Shown here in pieces: positions 1-9,040 of a stretch of DNA of 39,779 nt. The stretch comes from Zestomicrobium sp964482405 (GTDB lineage: Archaea; Thermoproteota; Thermoprotei_A; Sulfolobales; NBVN01): assembly GCA_964482405.1 (NCBI GenBank), contig CAYZXH010000011.1, positions 1-39,779 of the forward strand, written 5' to 3'. A program made the translations under genes and the position numbers. Below the pieces are notes generated by a model. That model was not told the DNA's origin. It saw nothing but the letters and a program-made list of their open reading frames with translations, and searched no databases. Numbering within the stretch: the stretch's first letter is position 1; the number at the start of each line of letters is the position of its first letter.

Positions 1-54
1 AAAGCGTGGAGAAACCTACGGATACTAACAACCTATACCTACCCATCAATTCAC

Positions 55-80
55 CCCAAAGAACGAGCTTTCAGTTGTAA
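55..80. repeat. Partial second copy of the 38861-38887 repeat
   Basis: CCCAAAGAACGAGCTTTCAG and the next six bases match 38861-38887 at 24 of 27 aligned columns (two substitutions and one single-base gap), in the same orientation. Sequence on either side does not match, so this copy is a fragment or only an end of the element. Confidence 0.45.
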
Positions 81-155
81 ACACCTATAATTATGTTTGG
101 TCCTTAGTTAATATATACAGTCCCTCTATTCCGGAGCGAGCCTTGGTTACAACTA

Positions 156-165
156 TTTTTAATAT
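156..165 (+). promoter_or_regulatory. TATA box of tldD-tldE
   Basis: A TTTTTAATAT element sits about 37 bp before the TTG start at 198, which puts transcription start near 185-190. The purine-rich GAGGGTG at 184-190 lies 7 nt before the TTG and can serve as ribosome binding site. Position and sequence are seen; promoter function is inferred. Confidence 0.5.
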
Positions 166-197
166 GTTCTTCAAAAATATATTGAGGGTGTATTGAA

Positions 198-1640
198 TTG
201 AGTTTCGATGAGGGTCTCCTACGTGAATTAATTGATGCAGGTGTTGCTGCTGGAGCGACCTATGTGGAGGCTCGTTACCAGAATGATCAAGGAATATCTG
301 TGGCGATGAGAAACGGCAGGATAATCGGGGTCGGGTCCGTTAAGGAGGAGGGTGTTGGTGTGAGGGTCTTGATGAACGGGTCCTTAGGGTTTGCGGCAAC
401 CAACGACTTGAGTAAGGAGGGATTGATGAACGCTCTCGAGAAGGCCGTGAGTAGAGCTAGGGCGACTGCGTCGCTGAGGAGGAGCGCCATCACGTTTACT
501 GAGGAGAGGGTTGGGAGAGCTTCTTATGAAGTGATACCTAAGTCTAAATTAGAAGATATTCACGTTGAGGATTTAATGAGCTTGGGTAAGGAGGCTTACG
601 GGGAACTACTTAAGACAGTTAGTCAGGTCAAGCTACCTGTGTGCGTCTTCAGCGCAGAGACCCACATGCAGGAGAAGCTAATAATGACTTCTGAGGGAGC
701 GTATGTTAGGTCAAGAATCCCTAGAATCTACGTATCGCTTAATTTAGTACTCCTACACCAACAGAGAGGGACTCTGCAGAGAATGAAGGAATTCGCCAGT
801 TCCGGTGGTGGCGAGCTCCTTAAGGAGTGGAAGCCTGTTGATGTAGTTTCAGAAGAGGTTAAGAACTTGGAGGTCGTCTTACTGAAGGGTGTTGAACCGC
901 CTAAGGACCCTGTCGACGTGGTTGTTGGGTCAGAGATAATCGGGCTGTTAGTTCATGAGTCGGCCGGACACCCTATGGAGGCTGACAGAATATTGGGGCG
1001 TGAGGCCGCACAAGCAGGGGAATCCTACGTCAAGCCTGAAATGATAGGTAAGTACAGAATAGGGAATGAGTTAGCTACCGTGATCGAAGACCCCACAATA
1101 CCAGGTAGCAACGGATTCTACCTCTACGATGACGAGGGGGTTCCGGCAAGGCCTAGATACCTCTATAAGGAGGGGATTATCAACGAAGCACTCCATAACA
1201 GGCATACCGCAAGCATATTCGGTGTTAAGAGTAATGCCGCGGCTAGAGCCATGAACTACGCTTCAGAACCTATAATACGTATGAGTAACACTTACCTCAA
1301 GCCAGGTGATATGAGCTTCGAGGAACTTATAGATGACATAGATCTAGGTGTCTACATTAAGTCGTATATGGAGTGGAACATAGACGACATCAGGTGGAAT
1401 CAAAGATACGTAGGCTTAGAAGCCTACCTAATAAGAAACGGGGAGTTAGCCGAGCCGATCAGAAACCCAGTGCTAGAGATAACCACCCAAGGATTCTACA
1501 GCAACATAGTAGCTGTCGATAAGGAGTTGAAGTTCTATCCGGGTACTTGCGGTAAGGGGGAACCCTCACAAGGAGTTCCTGTATGGTTTGGTGGTCCGGA
1601 TGTCAGGATCTCTAAGATTAGGTTGGGGGTGATCGCTTAA
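198..1640 (+). CDS. tldD: TldD-type metalloprotease subunit
   Basis: Zinc metallopeptidase of the TldD/PmbA family (M103). In bacteria TldD and TldE form a heterodimer that degrades unfolded or modified peptides through a channel; TldD carries the zinc site. The zinc motif HESAGH is at residues 253-258, and the family C-terminal stretch with TCGKGEPSQGVP is intact. At 480 residues it has full family length. The start is TTG at 198, supported by GAGGGTG seven bases upstream and a TATA box at 156-165. The stop overlaps the ATG of the next gene (TAATG), so the two subunits are translationally coupled. No modified-peptide biosynthesis genes are next to it; the natural substrate in archaea is not known to me. 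Confidence 0.93.
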   Translation: MSFDEGLLRELIDAGVAAGATYVEARYQNDQGISVAMRNGRIIGVGSVKEEGVGVRVLMNGSLGFAATNDLSKEGLMNALEKAVSRARATASLRRSAITFTEERVGRASYEVIPKSKLEDIHVEDLMSLGKEAYGELLKTVSQVKLPVCVFSAETHMQEKLIMTSEGAYVRSRIPRIYVSLNLVLLHQQRGTLQRMKEFASSGGGELLKEWKPVDVVSEEVKNLEVVLLKGVEPPKDPVDVVVGSEIIGLLVHESAGHPMEADRILGREAAQAGESYVKPEMIGKYRIGNELATVIEDPTIPGSNGFYLYDDEGVPARPRYLYKEGIINEALHNRHTASIFGVKSNAAARAMNYASEPIIRMSNTYLKPGDMSFEELIDDIDLGVYIKSYMEWNIDDIRWNQRYVGLEAYLIRNGELAEPIRNPVLEITTQGFYSNIVAVDKELKFYPGTCGKGEPSQGVPVWFGGPDVRISKIRLGVIA

Positions 1641-2971
1641 TGACCAGGACTATAGAGTTGGGGAGGGAGGTAGTCAATAAGCTGAGGGCTAGTTACGACG
1701 ACGTCGCAGTTCTCATAAAAACTCGTGACAGGGTTATGGTGAAGCTATGGAATACAGAACCCTCAGTAACTCAGAGCTGGATAACCACGGAAGTGTCCTT
1801 GTTATTAGCTAAATCGAAGAGAGTGTTAATACTGGAGTTCTCTGTCGGCAGACCTGAAGAAATCCTTAAAGCCGTTGAGAAGATCTCAAGCGTGGTTGAG
1901 AGGGTTGAGGAATCAGAACTCTACGCCCCCCTACCAGAACCTCAGGAAGTGAAGCTAGTTGAGGGATCTTTCGACCCGAAAGTAATTGACGCGATGAGAG
2001 ATCCCGGCAAGCTAACCAGGTTGATGATTAATGCCGCACTATCTGAGGGAGCTGAGAGAGTCGCGGGTACTCTAACCTTAAGTAAGGATGAGAGGGTTCT
2101 AGTTACTAGTAAGGGATTCGAGAATAGTGAGAGAAGAACGTTGGTCGAGGCATACCTGAGAGCGTTTAAGAAAGAGTTTAGCGGTCAGTGGGCTCATGGA
2201 TCGACGCACGTGAACGAGAAAGAAATCGAGGAAGTCGGTAGGAAAGCCGGCTTATACGCCTCAATAACTAGTGATAAAGCGGATCTACAACCCGGTAAGT
2301 ACGACGTAATCCTCTCACCACTCGTGGTAGGCAACTTAATGAATTACGTGTCTTTCATGTCCTCAGCACTAGCGGTGTTAATGGGTTATTCGATGTTCAT
2401 GAAGTTCAGACCTGGTGATAAAATAGCTTCAGAGAAGCTAACGCTGGTGGACACGCCCAGAGACCCCACCCTACCTAACGTAGCCTCATTCGACGATGAG
2501 GGAGTTCCCACCTATGATAAGCCTATAATAGAAGACGGGATCTTCCACAACCTACTCCACAACTCCGGCACGGCAACCAAGCTCGGGGTTAAATCTACAG
2601 GCAATGCCGGGTGGGTGATGCCGAACCCCTGGAACCTAAGCATGAAGCCTGGAGAACTGGGAGAGGAAGAATTAGTCAGTGAGCTAAGGAACGGAGTCAT
2701 AATAACCAATAACTGGTATACTAGACTACAAAACTATGTTGAGGGAACGTTCTCGACGGTCGCGCGTGACGTGGCGTTACTGGTTAAGAACGGTGAGATA
2801 GTGGGCGACGTCGGTAGAGTGAGGATAGCGACGAGCTTTCCTCAACTCCTCAACAACATTGAGGCGATGACTAAGCAAACATATGATATTATGTGGTGGG
2901 AGGTCCGAACGCCTACTAGAGCGCCTTACGTGCTGGCTAGGAATGTTAACCTGACCAAACCCTACATATGA
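1640..2971 (+). CDS. tldE: TldE/PmbA-type partner subunit
   Basis: Catalytically inactive partner of TldD in the TldD/TldE heterodimer. The sequence shares the C-terminal fold signatures of TldD (DDEGVPTYDKP, then GIFHNLLHNSGTA), but has no HExxxH zinc motif, as expected for TldE. Its length of 443 residues fits the family. The ATG at 1640 overlaps the TAA of tldD by one base, so a 1:1 complex is likely. It ends 8 bp before the stop of the convergent TYW1 gene. Identification is firm at the family level; the substrate is unknown. Confidence 0.9.
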   Translation: MTRTIELGREVVNKLRASYDDVAVLIKTRDRVMVKLWNTEPSVTQSWITTEVSLLLAKSKRVLILEFSVGRPEEILKAVEKISSVVERVEESELYAPLPEPQEVKLVEGSFDPKVIDAMRDPGKLTRLMINAALSEGAERVAGTLTLSKDERVLVTSKGFENSERRTLVEAYLRAFKKEFSGQWAHGSTHVNEKEIEEVGRKAGLYASITSDKADLQPGKYDVILSPLVVGNLMNYVSFMSSALAVLMGYSMFMKFRPGDKIASEKLTLVDTPRDPTLPNVASFDDEGVPTYDKPIIEDGIFHNLLHNSGTATKLGVKSTGNAGWVMPNPWNLSMKPGELGEEELVSELRNGVIITNNWYTRLQNYVEGTFSTVARDVALLVKNGEIVGDVGRVRIATSFPQLLNNIEAMTKQTYDIMWWEVRTPTRAPYVLARNVNLTKPYI

Positions 2972-2978
2972 TTTTTCA

Positions 2979-4106
2979 TCAGAAAGATTCTGGTTGTCCG
3001 TACTCACCCGAGAATTCATCACCTATTTCCTCGGTTCTCCAAGCGTTAGGGCATCCCTTACCATACCTTATTATAGGTCCTTCAAGCCTAGTTAGTAGCA
3101 CGACTCTCGAAGGCGCGGAGTACGACACTACCCTATAGCCTGTCTCAATCGCTAACTTCTCAGCGAAATCCAGGACTTCATTCATTGAAGGCATGTTATC
3201 CCTGCTTAATCTCTCGGTGGAGCCGCCTACGTGCATGTAAGCCTTAGGTTCTACGTAGGTTGGTGAGGCCTTATCTATCAACCTAGCAAATCCTTTGACG
3301 TCTTCGTTGCTCATGTTGAATTCCTTGATTAAAGTTATTCTGAGGACAGTTGGCGATGAGAAGGACGGCAGTAACTCTAAGGTTTCTAAGGTTTTCTCCC
3401 AACCCTTACTTATGAGGGGCCTATTAAAGAAATCGTACATTTCCTTATTCCAGGCCTCTAAAGACACGTAGAGTTGGGTAGGCTCCTCCTCTAGAGACGC
3501 CAAGACCTCAGGTCTTATACCCCTAGTCACCAAGAACGTGGTCAAGCCTTTCTTATGGAATACCTGAATCAACTCGCTCAGCCTGGGATACAGGGTTGGC
3601 TCACCAGTAAGTGAGATGGCTACGTGTTTAGGGTTCATCGCCTTCTCCCACATGTTTTTAGGGGCCACGTTCCTGTACCCGCTAACGGTCCGTCGGTGCT
3701 CCTCTATGGCTAGATCAGCTATTACTTCAGGATCGTCAACGCTAGGCAATCTCATCAAGTCTTTATCACTTAACCCGAGGTCTTGCGGTCTCACCCTCCA
3801 GCAATGAAGACACGCGTTCCAGCACCAAAGAGTAGCGGGAGTAAACTGCACACACCTATGCGACTCAATCCCGTAAAACTTACACTTATAACAAAACCTA
3901 CCCTGAGTCAACGCGTTATGAACCCATAAACACTTCTTAACAGCTGAGTGTGAACCTATTAAGTGGTATTTCTGATTCTTCAACCTACTCATAACCAGAG
4001 TGAGCGGCTCAGCACGCTCAATCTCGACAGGCAATCTCACAGTCCTTCTTATCCTACTCACCAATAACTTGTCGGTTATGCAACTAATATTTTCACTTAG
4101 TTTCAC
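2979..4106 (-). CDS. taw1: S-adenosylmethionine-dependent tRNA 4-demethylwyosine synthase
   Basis: Radical SAM enzyme that uses pyruvate to build the tricyclic ring of 4-demethylwyosine on G37 of tRNA-Phe. The radical SAM cysteines are C95, C99 and C102 (motif CWNACLHC). Three more cysteines at C59, C72 and C85, spaced 13 and 13 residues, match the second [4Fe-4S] cluster spacing of archaeal TYW1, so both clusters are present. The start is uncertain: the long frame starts with GTG at 4106 and overlaps the upstream gene by 14 bp, but family members usually begin close to M39 (ATG at 3992). It is the last gene of a guaA-phosphoribosyltransferase-TYW1 series. Confidence 0.93.
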   Translation of the reverse strand: MKLSENISCITDKLLVSRIRRTVRLPVEIERAEPLTLVMSRLKNQKYHLIGSHSAVKKCLWVHNALTQGRFCYKCKFYGIESHRCVQFTPATLWCWNACLHCWRVRPQDLGLSDKDLMRLPSVDDPEVIADLAIEEHRRTVSGYRNVAPKNMWEKAMNPKHVAISLTGEPTLYPRLSELIQVFHKKGLTTFLVTRGIRPEVLASLEEEPTQLYVSLEAWNKEMYDFFNRPLISKGWEKTLETLELLPSFSSPTVLRITLIKEFNMSNEDVKGFARLIDKASPTYVEPKAYMHVGGSTERLSRDNMPSMNEVLDFAEKLAIETGYRVVSYSAPSRVVLLTRLEGPIIRYGKGCPNAWRTEEIGDEFSGEYGQPESF

Positions 4107-4725
4107 TTCGCTGTTTAGCGGTCACCCAGTTCCTCAAGTAAGCGTTTAGTGAGTTACTTATTCTGTGCGGGTCTAGGTAAAGTTCGCTTGCGTTTAGCCT
4201 CCTAAGTATCTCAAAAGCTTTCTCAAGTATGTTGTTAGTGTTCTCCTGCCTAGCTAGCTCAAATAGTGTCTCACTGAAAGACCACGGGTAATATATCCAG
4301 ACCCACTTCTCAACACGTTCAACGTAGTAATCAGGTATGAAAGAACTAGAGGTTTTGTAGTGTAGCACGGCGGTCTTAACTTCACGAGCTCCTAAACTAT
4401 TGACTAGCCTGACAATCCTTGACATAGTGGTTCCTGTATCAACCACCTCATCAACAACTAAAACCTCCTTATTCTTAAGCTCTATCCCACCATAATAGCT
4501 GATCTCCGGCTCCTCTAATATCCTGCCCCCAACACCCCAGAACCTAGATCTCACCACGTGGAAGTCGTCCACCCCTATTACGTCACTAACTATTCGTGCA
4601 GGAACCAGCCCACCCCTCGATATGGTTAGTACGGTAGTGAAGTTCTTCCCTGAGTCAAGGATTATTTCAGCCAACCTATAACACATGCTTAAAGCCCTAC
4701 TCCAAGGTAGGTAAAGAATCTCCAT
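4093..4725 (-). CDS. Purine-type phosphoribosyltransferase
   Basis: Type I phosphoribosyltransferase that would join a purine base to PRPP. The PRPP-binding motif VDEVVDTGTT is at residues 91-100, and the pyrophosphate loop SRGGLVPARI lies near residues 36-45, the arrangement seen in hypoxanthine/guanine/xanthine salvage enzymes. The 210-residue length is normal. A C-terminal extension after the core (about residues 150-210) is not diagnostic to me. It starts 10 bp after the guaA stop and overlaps TYW1, so it is probably in the guaA operon and supplies salvage IMP, XMP or GMP. The exact base specificity cannot be read from the sequence. Confidence 0.82.
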   Translation of the reverse strand: MEILYLPWSRALSMCYRLAEIILDSGKNFTTVLTISRGGLVPARIVSDVIGVDDFHVVRSRFWGVGGRILEEPEISYYGGIELKNKEVLVVDEVVDTGTTMSRIVRLVNSLGAREVKTAVLHYKTSSSFIPDYYVERVEKWVWIYYPWSFSETLFELARQENTNNILEKAFEILRRLNASELYLDPHRISNSLNAYLRNWVTAKQRSETK

Positions 4726-4735
4726 CGAGATCCCC

Positions 4736-6283
4736 TCAGCAAGGCTCTATAGTGCTCGGGGGCTTAGACGTTATAGCGTACGTTACAGTGGTAACCCTAC
4801 TTAAGCTGGAGGTTATCCTCCTAGACATTACGTCAAGAACCTCGTGCGGTATCCTAACCCAATCAGCAGTCATGCCGTCAGAACTCTCAACAACCCTTAT
4901 CGTCAGAATATACCCTTGATCTCTCTCATCGCCCTTAACCCCCACCCACATATCATCACCGACGACAGCGAAAGCCTGCCACACGGAATCGTAAAGCCCG
5001 TACTCCCTCAACGTGTCCTCAACTATTTTAGAAGCTTTCCTAACTATCTCTAACTTCTCCCTAGTGAAAGTACCGATCACTCTCACCGCCAGACCAGGTC
5101 CGGGGAACGGGTGCCTCTTCAACAAAACTTCAGGAAGGCCTAAGAGTCTCCCGACCTCCCTAACCTCGTCTTTGTAGAGATACCTCAACGGCTCAAGTAT
5201 TCTCATCCTAAACCAAGAAGGTATTCCCCCGACGTTATGATGTGTCTTAATCTTGCTTGAACCGCTCACGACGCCGCTCTCTATCACGTCAGGGTAAGTA
5301 GTTCCCTGAACGAAATACTTGATTTCCGGATCTCTCTCAATTAACTCTCTGAAAATCTTAACGAATTCCTCGCCAATTAACTTTCTACGCTCCTCGCAAT
5401 CAGAGACTCCCTCGAGCAACTTTAAGAATCTCTCTTCAGCGTCTATGTAGAGCGGTTCTATCCCCAAACTTCTTAAATTACTTAAGACTTCCTCAACCTC
5501 ACCCTCTCTCAAAAGTCCGTGATTAACGAAAACAGCGATTAGCTTATCCTTAAAAACCTTCTTAGCTATTAGGGCAGAAACCGTGGAATCTATTCCGCCG
5601 CTAACCGCGACTAACGCTTTAGCGTTCACGTCAACCTCATTAATCATCTCTTTAGTTATGCGGTCAACGTAGTCACTGAGCGACCAGTTTCTCGCGACAC
5701 CTGCAATACTGAGAAAGTTCTCAAGTAATCGAAGCCCCTTAACGGTGTGCTTGACTTCTGGGTGAAATTGTACACCGTAAAACACATTACCCTCGTGAAG
5801 TACCTTAAAAGTTGCAACACACCCATTTTCTGATAAAGCAAGAACTTCCCCTAAGTTGGGAAGCGAGGTAACACACTCGTTATGACTCATCCACACAAAC
5901 TCAAAATCCTCCCAACCGTTAAATATAGGATCGCGTTTCAGTATTCTTACCCCCGTGCGACCAAACTCCATTCTCTTTTCTATATTACCCCCCAGCAACT
6001 TAGCAAGTAATTGATGTCCGAAGCATATGCCGAGAATAGGCTTACTGCTATCGAAAACTAACTCACTAATCTTATTGAGTTCTGCTTCATCAAGTTCACT
6101 AACGCTTAAAGGACTGCCCGATAAGACTAAGGCATCAAACCTTGAAAGAATTGACTTCTCTAAAGATTTGTATGGGATAACGCTAGTGTAAACCCCTAGC
6201 TCCCTAAACCTCCTAGATATCAAGTGAGTGTATTGTCCACCTAAATCCACAACGAGAATTCCGCCAAGAAACTCCTCCCTCAT
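4736..6283 (-). CDS. guaA: GMP synthase (glutamine-hydrolysing), single chain
   Basis: Converts XMP to GMP with ATP and glutamine. The N-terminal class I amidotransferase domain has the nucleophile Cys87 (GICFGHQ) and His174/Glu176 (FHPEV); the ATP pyrophosphatase domain follows with the PP-loop SGGIDST near residues 228-234; the C-terminal dimerisation domain ends the protein. Both domains are in one chain, unlike the split GuaA of many euryarchaea. I chose ATG 6283: a palindromic TATA box occupies 6317-6330, so the longer frame (ATG 6316) would start upstream of transcription; ATG 6298 is also possible. GGGGGTT at 6293-6287 precedes the chosen start. It leads the series with the phosphoribosyltransferase and TYW1. 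Confidence 0.95.
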   Translation of the reverse strand: MREEFLGGILVVDLGGQYTHLISRRFRELGVYTSVIPYKSLEKSILSRFDALVLSGSPLSVSELDEAELNKISELVFDSSKPILGICFGHQLLAKLLGGNIEKRMEFGRTGVRILKRDPIFNGWEDFEFVWMSHNECVTSLPNLGEVLALSENGCVATFKVLHEGNVFYGVQFHPEVKHTVKGLRLLENFLSIAGVARNWSLSDYVDRITKEMINEVDVNAKALVAVSGGIDSTVSALIAKKVFKDKLIAVFVNHGLLREGEVEEVLSNLRSLGIEPLYIDAEERFLKLLEGVSDCEERRKLIGEEFVKIFRELIERDPEIKYFVQGTTYPDVIESGVVSGSSKIKTHHNVGGIPSWFRMRILEPLRYLYKDEVREVGRLLGLPEVLLKRHPFPGPGLAVRVIGTFTREKLEIVRKASKIVEDTLREYGLYDSVWQAFAVVGDDMWVGVKGDERDQGYILTIRVVESSDGMTADWVRIPHEVLDVMSRRITSSLSRVTTVTYAITSKPPSTIEPC

Positions 6284-6316
6284 TCTAACCCCCGACATAA
6301 ATAATTTCATAAACAT

Positions 6317-6330
6317 ATTAAATATTTAAT
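6317..6330 (-). promoter_or_regulatory. TATA box of guaA
   Basis: ATTAAATATTTAAT is a perfect 14 bp palindrome. As the TATA box on the minus strand it predicts transcription start near 6299, consistent with a guaA start at 6298 or 6283. Its symmetry may simply reflect AT content. The rest of the 6317-6431 gap shows no gene. Confidence 0.5.
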
Positions 6331-6431
6331 TCCGACGTAACGTAAGCCCCTCATATAATTAACATAAATAAATTAATTGGTGTGAAAGAAGTCACCACCA
6401 CCTTCTTAACAGAACCTAATGAAAAACATTC

Positions 6432-7856
6432 TCAAAAACTCTGAAGTATAGCTCTACCAGCAATAACCCCCGTAGCAGCGGCTATATTTAAACCTCTTGA
6501 AAGCCCTGCCCCGTCACCAGCTACAAAAATATTCTCAACGCTAGTCTGTAAGTTCTTGTCTGTCTTAACTTTTATGCTATAATACTTGATCTCAGGCGCG
6601 TAAAGTATTGTTTGCGGTGAGTAAAGACCTGGGTAAAGAATATTCAACCTCTTGAAAGCTTCGAGCAGGTTGACTATGACTCTGTAGGGAAGAACAACTC
6701 CTATATCTCCGGGAGTCACGTTCTTTAAGGTAGGCGTCACAATACTCCTCTCTATCCTCTCCCAGGTACTCCTCCTACCCTTCTCTAAATCACCTAACCT
6801 CTGAATTATTGGTTTGCCGACACCTACTCGAGTAGCTATCCTAGCTATAGACTTACCTAACTCTGTGGCGTCGGAGTAAGGATCTGTGAGTTTTAACGTA
6901 ACTAATAACGCGAAGTTGGTATTCCTAGATTTTAAGTTCCTGTAACTAACCCCATTAACCCCTATGGTGCCGTCCTCGTACCTCTCCTGCACCACGAACC
7001 CGCGCGGGTTCGTGCAGAAAGTCCTGACTCTATCATCGTAAAATTTTGTGTAGAGAACTATTTTAGGGTCTGGGTTCACTGTAGTGACGTCCTCAGCTAC
7101 ATAAGACGGAACCTCTACCCTAACACCTACATCTAGAAATCCTGGCTCATGATCTATGCCCAGCATCTTAACCACTCTCTGAAACCACGTAACCCCTCCT
7201 CTGCCGGGCGCTAGGAGTACTCTGCGGGCCGTGAACTCCCCTCTAGTAGTACTTAACTTAAAGATGCCGTCACCCTTCAACACCTCAACCACGCTTGTTT
7301 CTGTGAATATTCTTACACTCTTCTTCTCTAAATAGGTACTCAAGTTATCGACAACCCTAATCATGACATCCGTCCCAACAATTCTCTGAGGTGTCGGTAT
7401 GTACTTCGCGCCGGCCTTAGCCGCAAGTCTCTCAAGCGCTGTTATTTTCTCCTTGTCAGGCACGTGGAGTGTGTCTTCCGGTACGCCGAAAGACACGAAA
7501 ATCCTGTCAACGTACTTCACTAATTCCTCAGCATAATTCCAGTCACCGACTAACTTATCTAGGTCTCCCCCAACGTCAGGTCTTAAGTTAAGCGTCCCGC
7601 TACTTAACGCGCCAGCACCCCCTATCCCGTAGGTCACATTGCATACTTCGCAGTTTAGGCACTCCACCTTATTGTTTAAGATGTGGGGGTTCGCGTTATT
7701 TGTTTTTATAGCTAACGGACATTTCCTCTCAGTAACTCTCCTCCCTTTATCAAAGACTGCTATCCTTAAATTACTTCCAGCGTTATTCACCATTTCTAGA
7801 GCAGCCATTAACCCGGCAGGCCCCCCACCAACTATCGCGACGTCAAAGTCCCTCAT
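6432..7856 (-). CDS. FAD-dependent dehydrogenase (COG2509-like)
   Basis: Flavoprotein of the NAD(P)/FAD-dependent oxidoreductase superfamily. The N-terminal dinucleotide-binding motif GGGPAG is at residues 10-15, and the C-terminal FAD motif FVAGDGAGLSRG is near residue 450. A cysteine-rich patch (CLNCEVC) near residues 67-73 fits the COG2509 family, whose substrate is not established to my knowledge. At 474 residues it is full length. It overlaps the end of purA by 4 bases, so it is co-transcribed with that gene; whether it has any role in purine metabolism is unknown. Confidence 0.82.
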   Translation of the reverse strand: MRDFDVAIVGGGPAGLMAALEMVNNAGSNLRIAVFDKGRRVTERKCPLAIKTNNANPHILNNKVECLNCEVCNVTYGIGGAGALSSGTLNLRPDVGGDLDKLVGDWNYAEELVKYVDRIFVSFGVPEDTLHVPDKEKITALERLAAKAGAKYIPTPQRIVGTDVMIRVVDNLSTYLEKKSVRIFTETSVVEVLKGDGIFKLSTTRGEFTARRVLLAPGRGGVTWFQRVVKMLGIDHEPGFLDVGVRVEVPSYVAEDVTTVNPDPKIVLYTKFYDDRVRTFCTNPRGFVVQERYEDGTIGVNGVSYRNLKSRNTNFALLVTLKLTDPYSDATELGKSIARIATRVGVGKPIIQRLGDLEKGRRSTWERIERSIVTPTLKNVTPGDIGVVLPYRVIVNLLEAFKRLNILYPGLYSPQTILYAPEIKYYSIKVKTDKNLQTSVENIFVAGDGAGLSRGLNIAAATGVIAGRAILQSF

Positions 7857-8869
7857 TTTATAACACCTAAATCTTTCCTTCTATCTATCATGTGAGTGAC
7901 GTCATCCCCGGTACCTATGAGCGTTACTGGAATTCCTATCACGTCCTCCAAGTCCTCCACCCATCTCTTAGCTTCAGGAGGTAACTTACCCCACTCCCTG
8001 ACCCTAGCTGAGGACGGGAAAACCTTGTCAAGACATGTTAAAGCTGCTTGAGTCGCTGAATTAAGTATTACGGCTCTCTTAGCTAAGTCGTGGTCGAAGG
8101 GTGCTGCTCTCCTCATCCTCCCGGTAACGGACGCTCTCTCCAACCAGCCTCTGTTAATGACTTCCTCGGGAGGTAACTCGCCAGGCAGGGGACCGCTCCC
8201 AACCCTAGTAACGTAAGACTTAAAAACTATAATGACCTCATCCGCGTGCTTAGGCCCTAGACCCACCTCTGATAAGATCCCTGATGCTGTGGTATCCCTG
8301 CTAGTCACGTAGGGATACGTGCCGTGATATAAAGATAGGTAAGTGCCTTGAGTACCCTCAATCAATACGTTACCTCCCGAATTAAGAATTCTCCAAAGCT
8401 CGTCAACTAAGTCCACTAAGTACGTGCTTAACTCAGGGAAGTCTTTGGCGAGCTTCAACCTACGCATAACCCTATCAACCATGGCCGCTCCAACACCTTG
8501 AAGAGTAGAGCCTATGGAGTTCCTGAGATACTCGTCTCCCGCCTCAGTCTCCACGTGCTTATCCTCTATAATTCCGGCGTTCCTGTCTACGAAAACTCTC
8601 CCAGCAACACCTAAAGTAGTGACTTCTCTAAAGAATACGTCAAGCCTTACTAGAGACCCCGCACCAATATAAAGCTTACAACCACCATTCACGAAAGCTG
8701 AGGGTATTATCCTCAACTTAAACTCCTTACCACCCCAAGTCACCGTATGTCCCGCGTTAACGGAACCCACCCTCACAGCCGCGTTTACTTCGTCGTTAAG
8801 AGCTAGGTAAGCGACCACCTTACCCTTACCCTCGTCACCGAAGAATCCCCCAACAACCACACTTAACAT
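7853..8869 (-). CDS. purA: Adenylosuccinate synthetase, short archaeal form
   Basis: Joins IMP and aspartate with GTP to give adenylosuccinate, the first committed step to AMP. The N-terminal P-loop-like GDEGKGK is at residues 11-17 and NAGHTV follows near residue 39, both typical. At 338 residues it is about 90 shorter than bacterial and eukaryotic enzymes, which is the usual archaeal form and not a truncation. A minus-strand TATA element around 8901-8910 lies some 36 bp before the ATG, so the leader is very short. It is followed by the FAD oxidoreductase with a 4-base overlap. With guaA nearby, both branches from IMP are represented. Confidence 0.95.
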   Translation of the reverse strand: MLSVVVGGFFGDEGKGKVVAYLALNDEVNAAVRVGSVNAGHTVTWGGKEFKLRIIPSAFVNGGCKLYIGAGSLVRLDVFFREVTTLGVAGRVFVDRNAGIIEDKHVETEAGDEYLRNSIGSTLQGVGAAMVDRVMRRLKLAKDFPELSTYLVDLVDELWRILNSGGNVLIEGTQGTYLSLYHGTYPYVTSRDTTASGILSEVGLGPKHADEVIIVFKSYVTRVGSGPLPGELPPEEVINRGWLERASVTGRMRRAAPFDHDLAKRAVILNSATQAALTCLDKVFPSSARVREWGKLPPEAKRWVEDLEDVIGIPVTLIGTGDDVTHMIDRRKDLGVIK

Positions 8870-8882
8870 CTCATTCCCTGAA

Positions 8883-8961
8883 TTAATTTACATTAAGCAA
8901 TATAAATATTTTGCTAACCCAACTGGAGGTCAGTTCATTAATTTACAATAAATAATATAAA
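8883..8961. repeat. Imperfect direct repeats in the purA/DUF2070 divergent promoter region
   Basis: Two 24-mers, 8883-8906 and 8938-8961, agree at 21 of 24 positions: each has TTAATTTACA, then TAA, then AATATAAA. They begin 55 bp apart, about five helical turns. The first overlaps the minus-strand TATA region of purA. They could be paired regulator sites or duplicated promoter elements. The full 8870-9040 gap holds no gene. Confidence 0.5.
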
Positions 8962-9001
8962 AGAGAGAACGGTATCAAGAAAAACAATTCCTTCTGTTAA
9001 G

Positions 9002-9008
9002 TTAAAAA
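9002..9008 (+). promoter_or_regulatory. Probable TATA box of the DUF2070 gene
   Basis: TTAAAAA at 9002-9008 lies about 35 bp before the ATG at 9041, predicting a leader of about 10 nt. An alternative AT-rich element at 8954-8962 would give a leader of roughly 60 nt. Confidence 0.4.
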
Positions 9009-9040
9009 CCCATATTACATAGAGTCTAGGATAGCCGGCG

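Larger units (their letters stand above)
1..197. other. Non-coding left edge of the window
   Basis: I see no supportable gene here. The stretch holds one copy of a 26-27 bp repeat (55-80) whose partner lies at 38861-38887, and at its right end the promoter of the tldD-tldE pair. It may be the intergenic tail of a gene outside the window. Confidence 0.6.
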
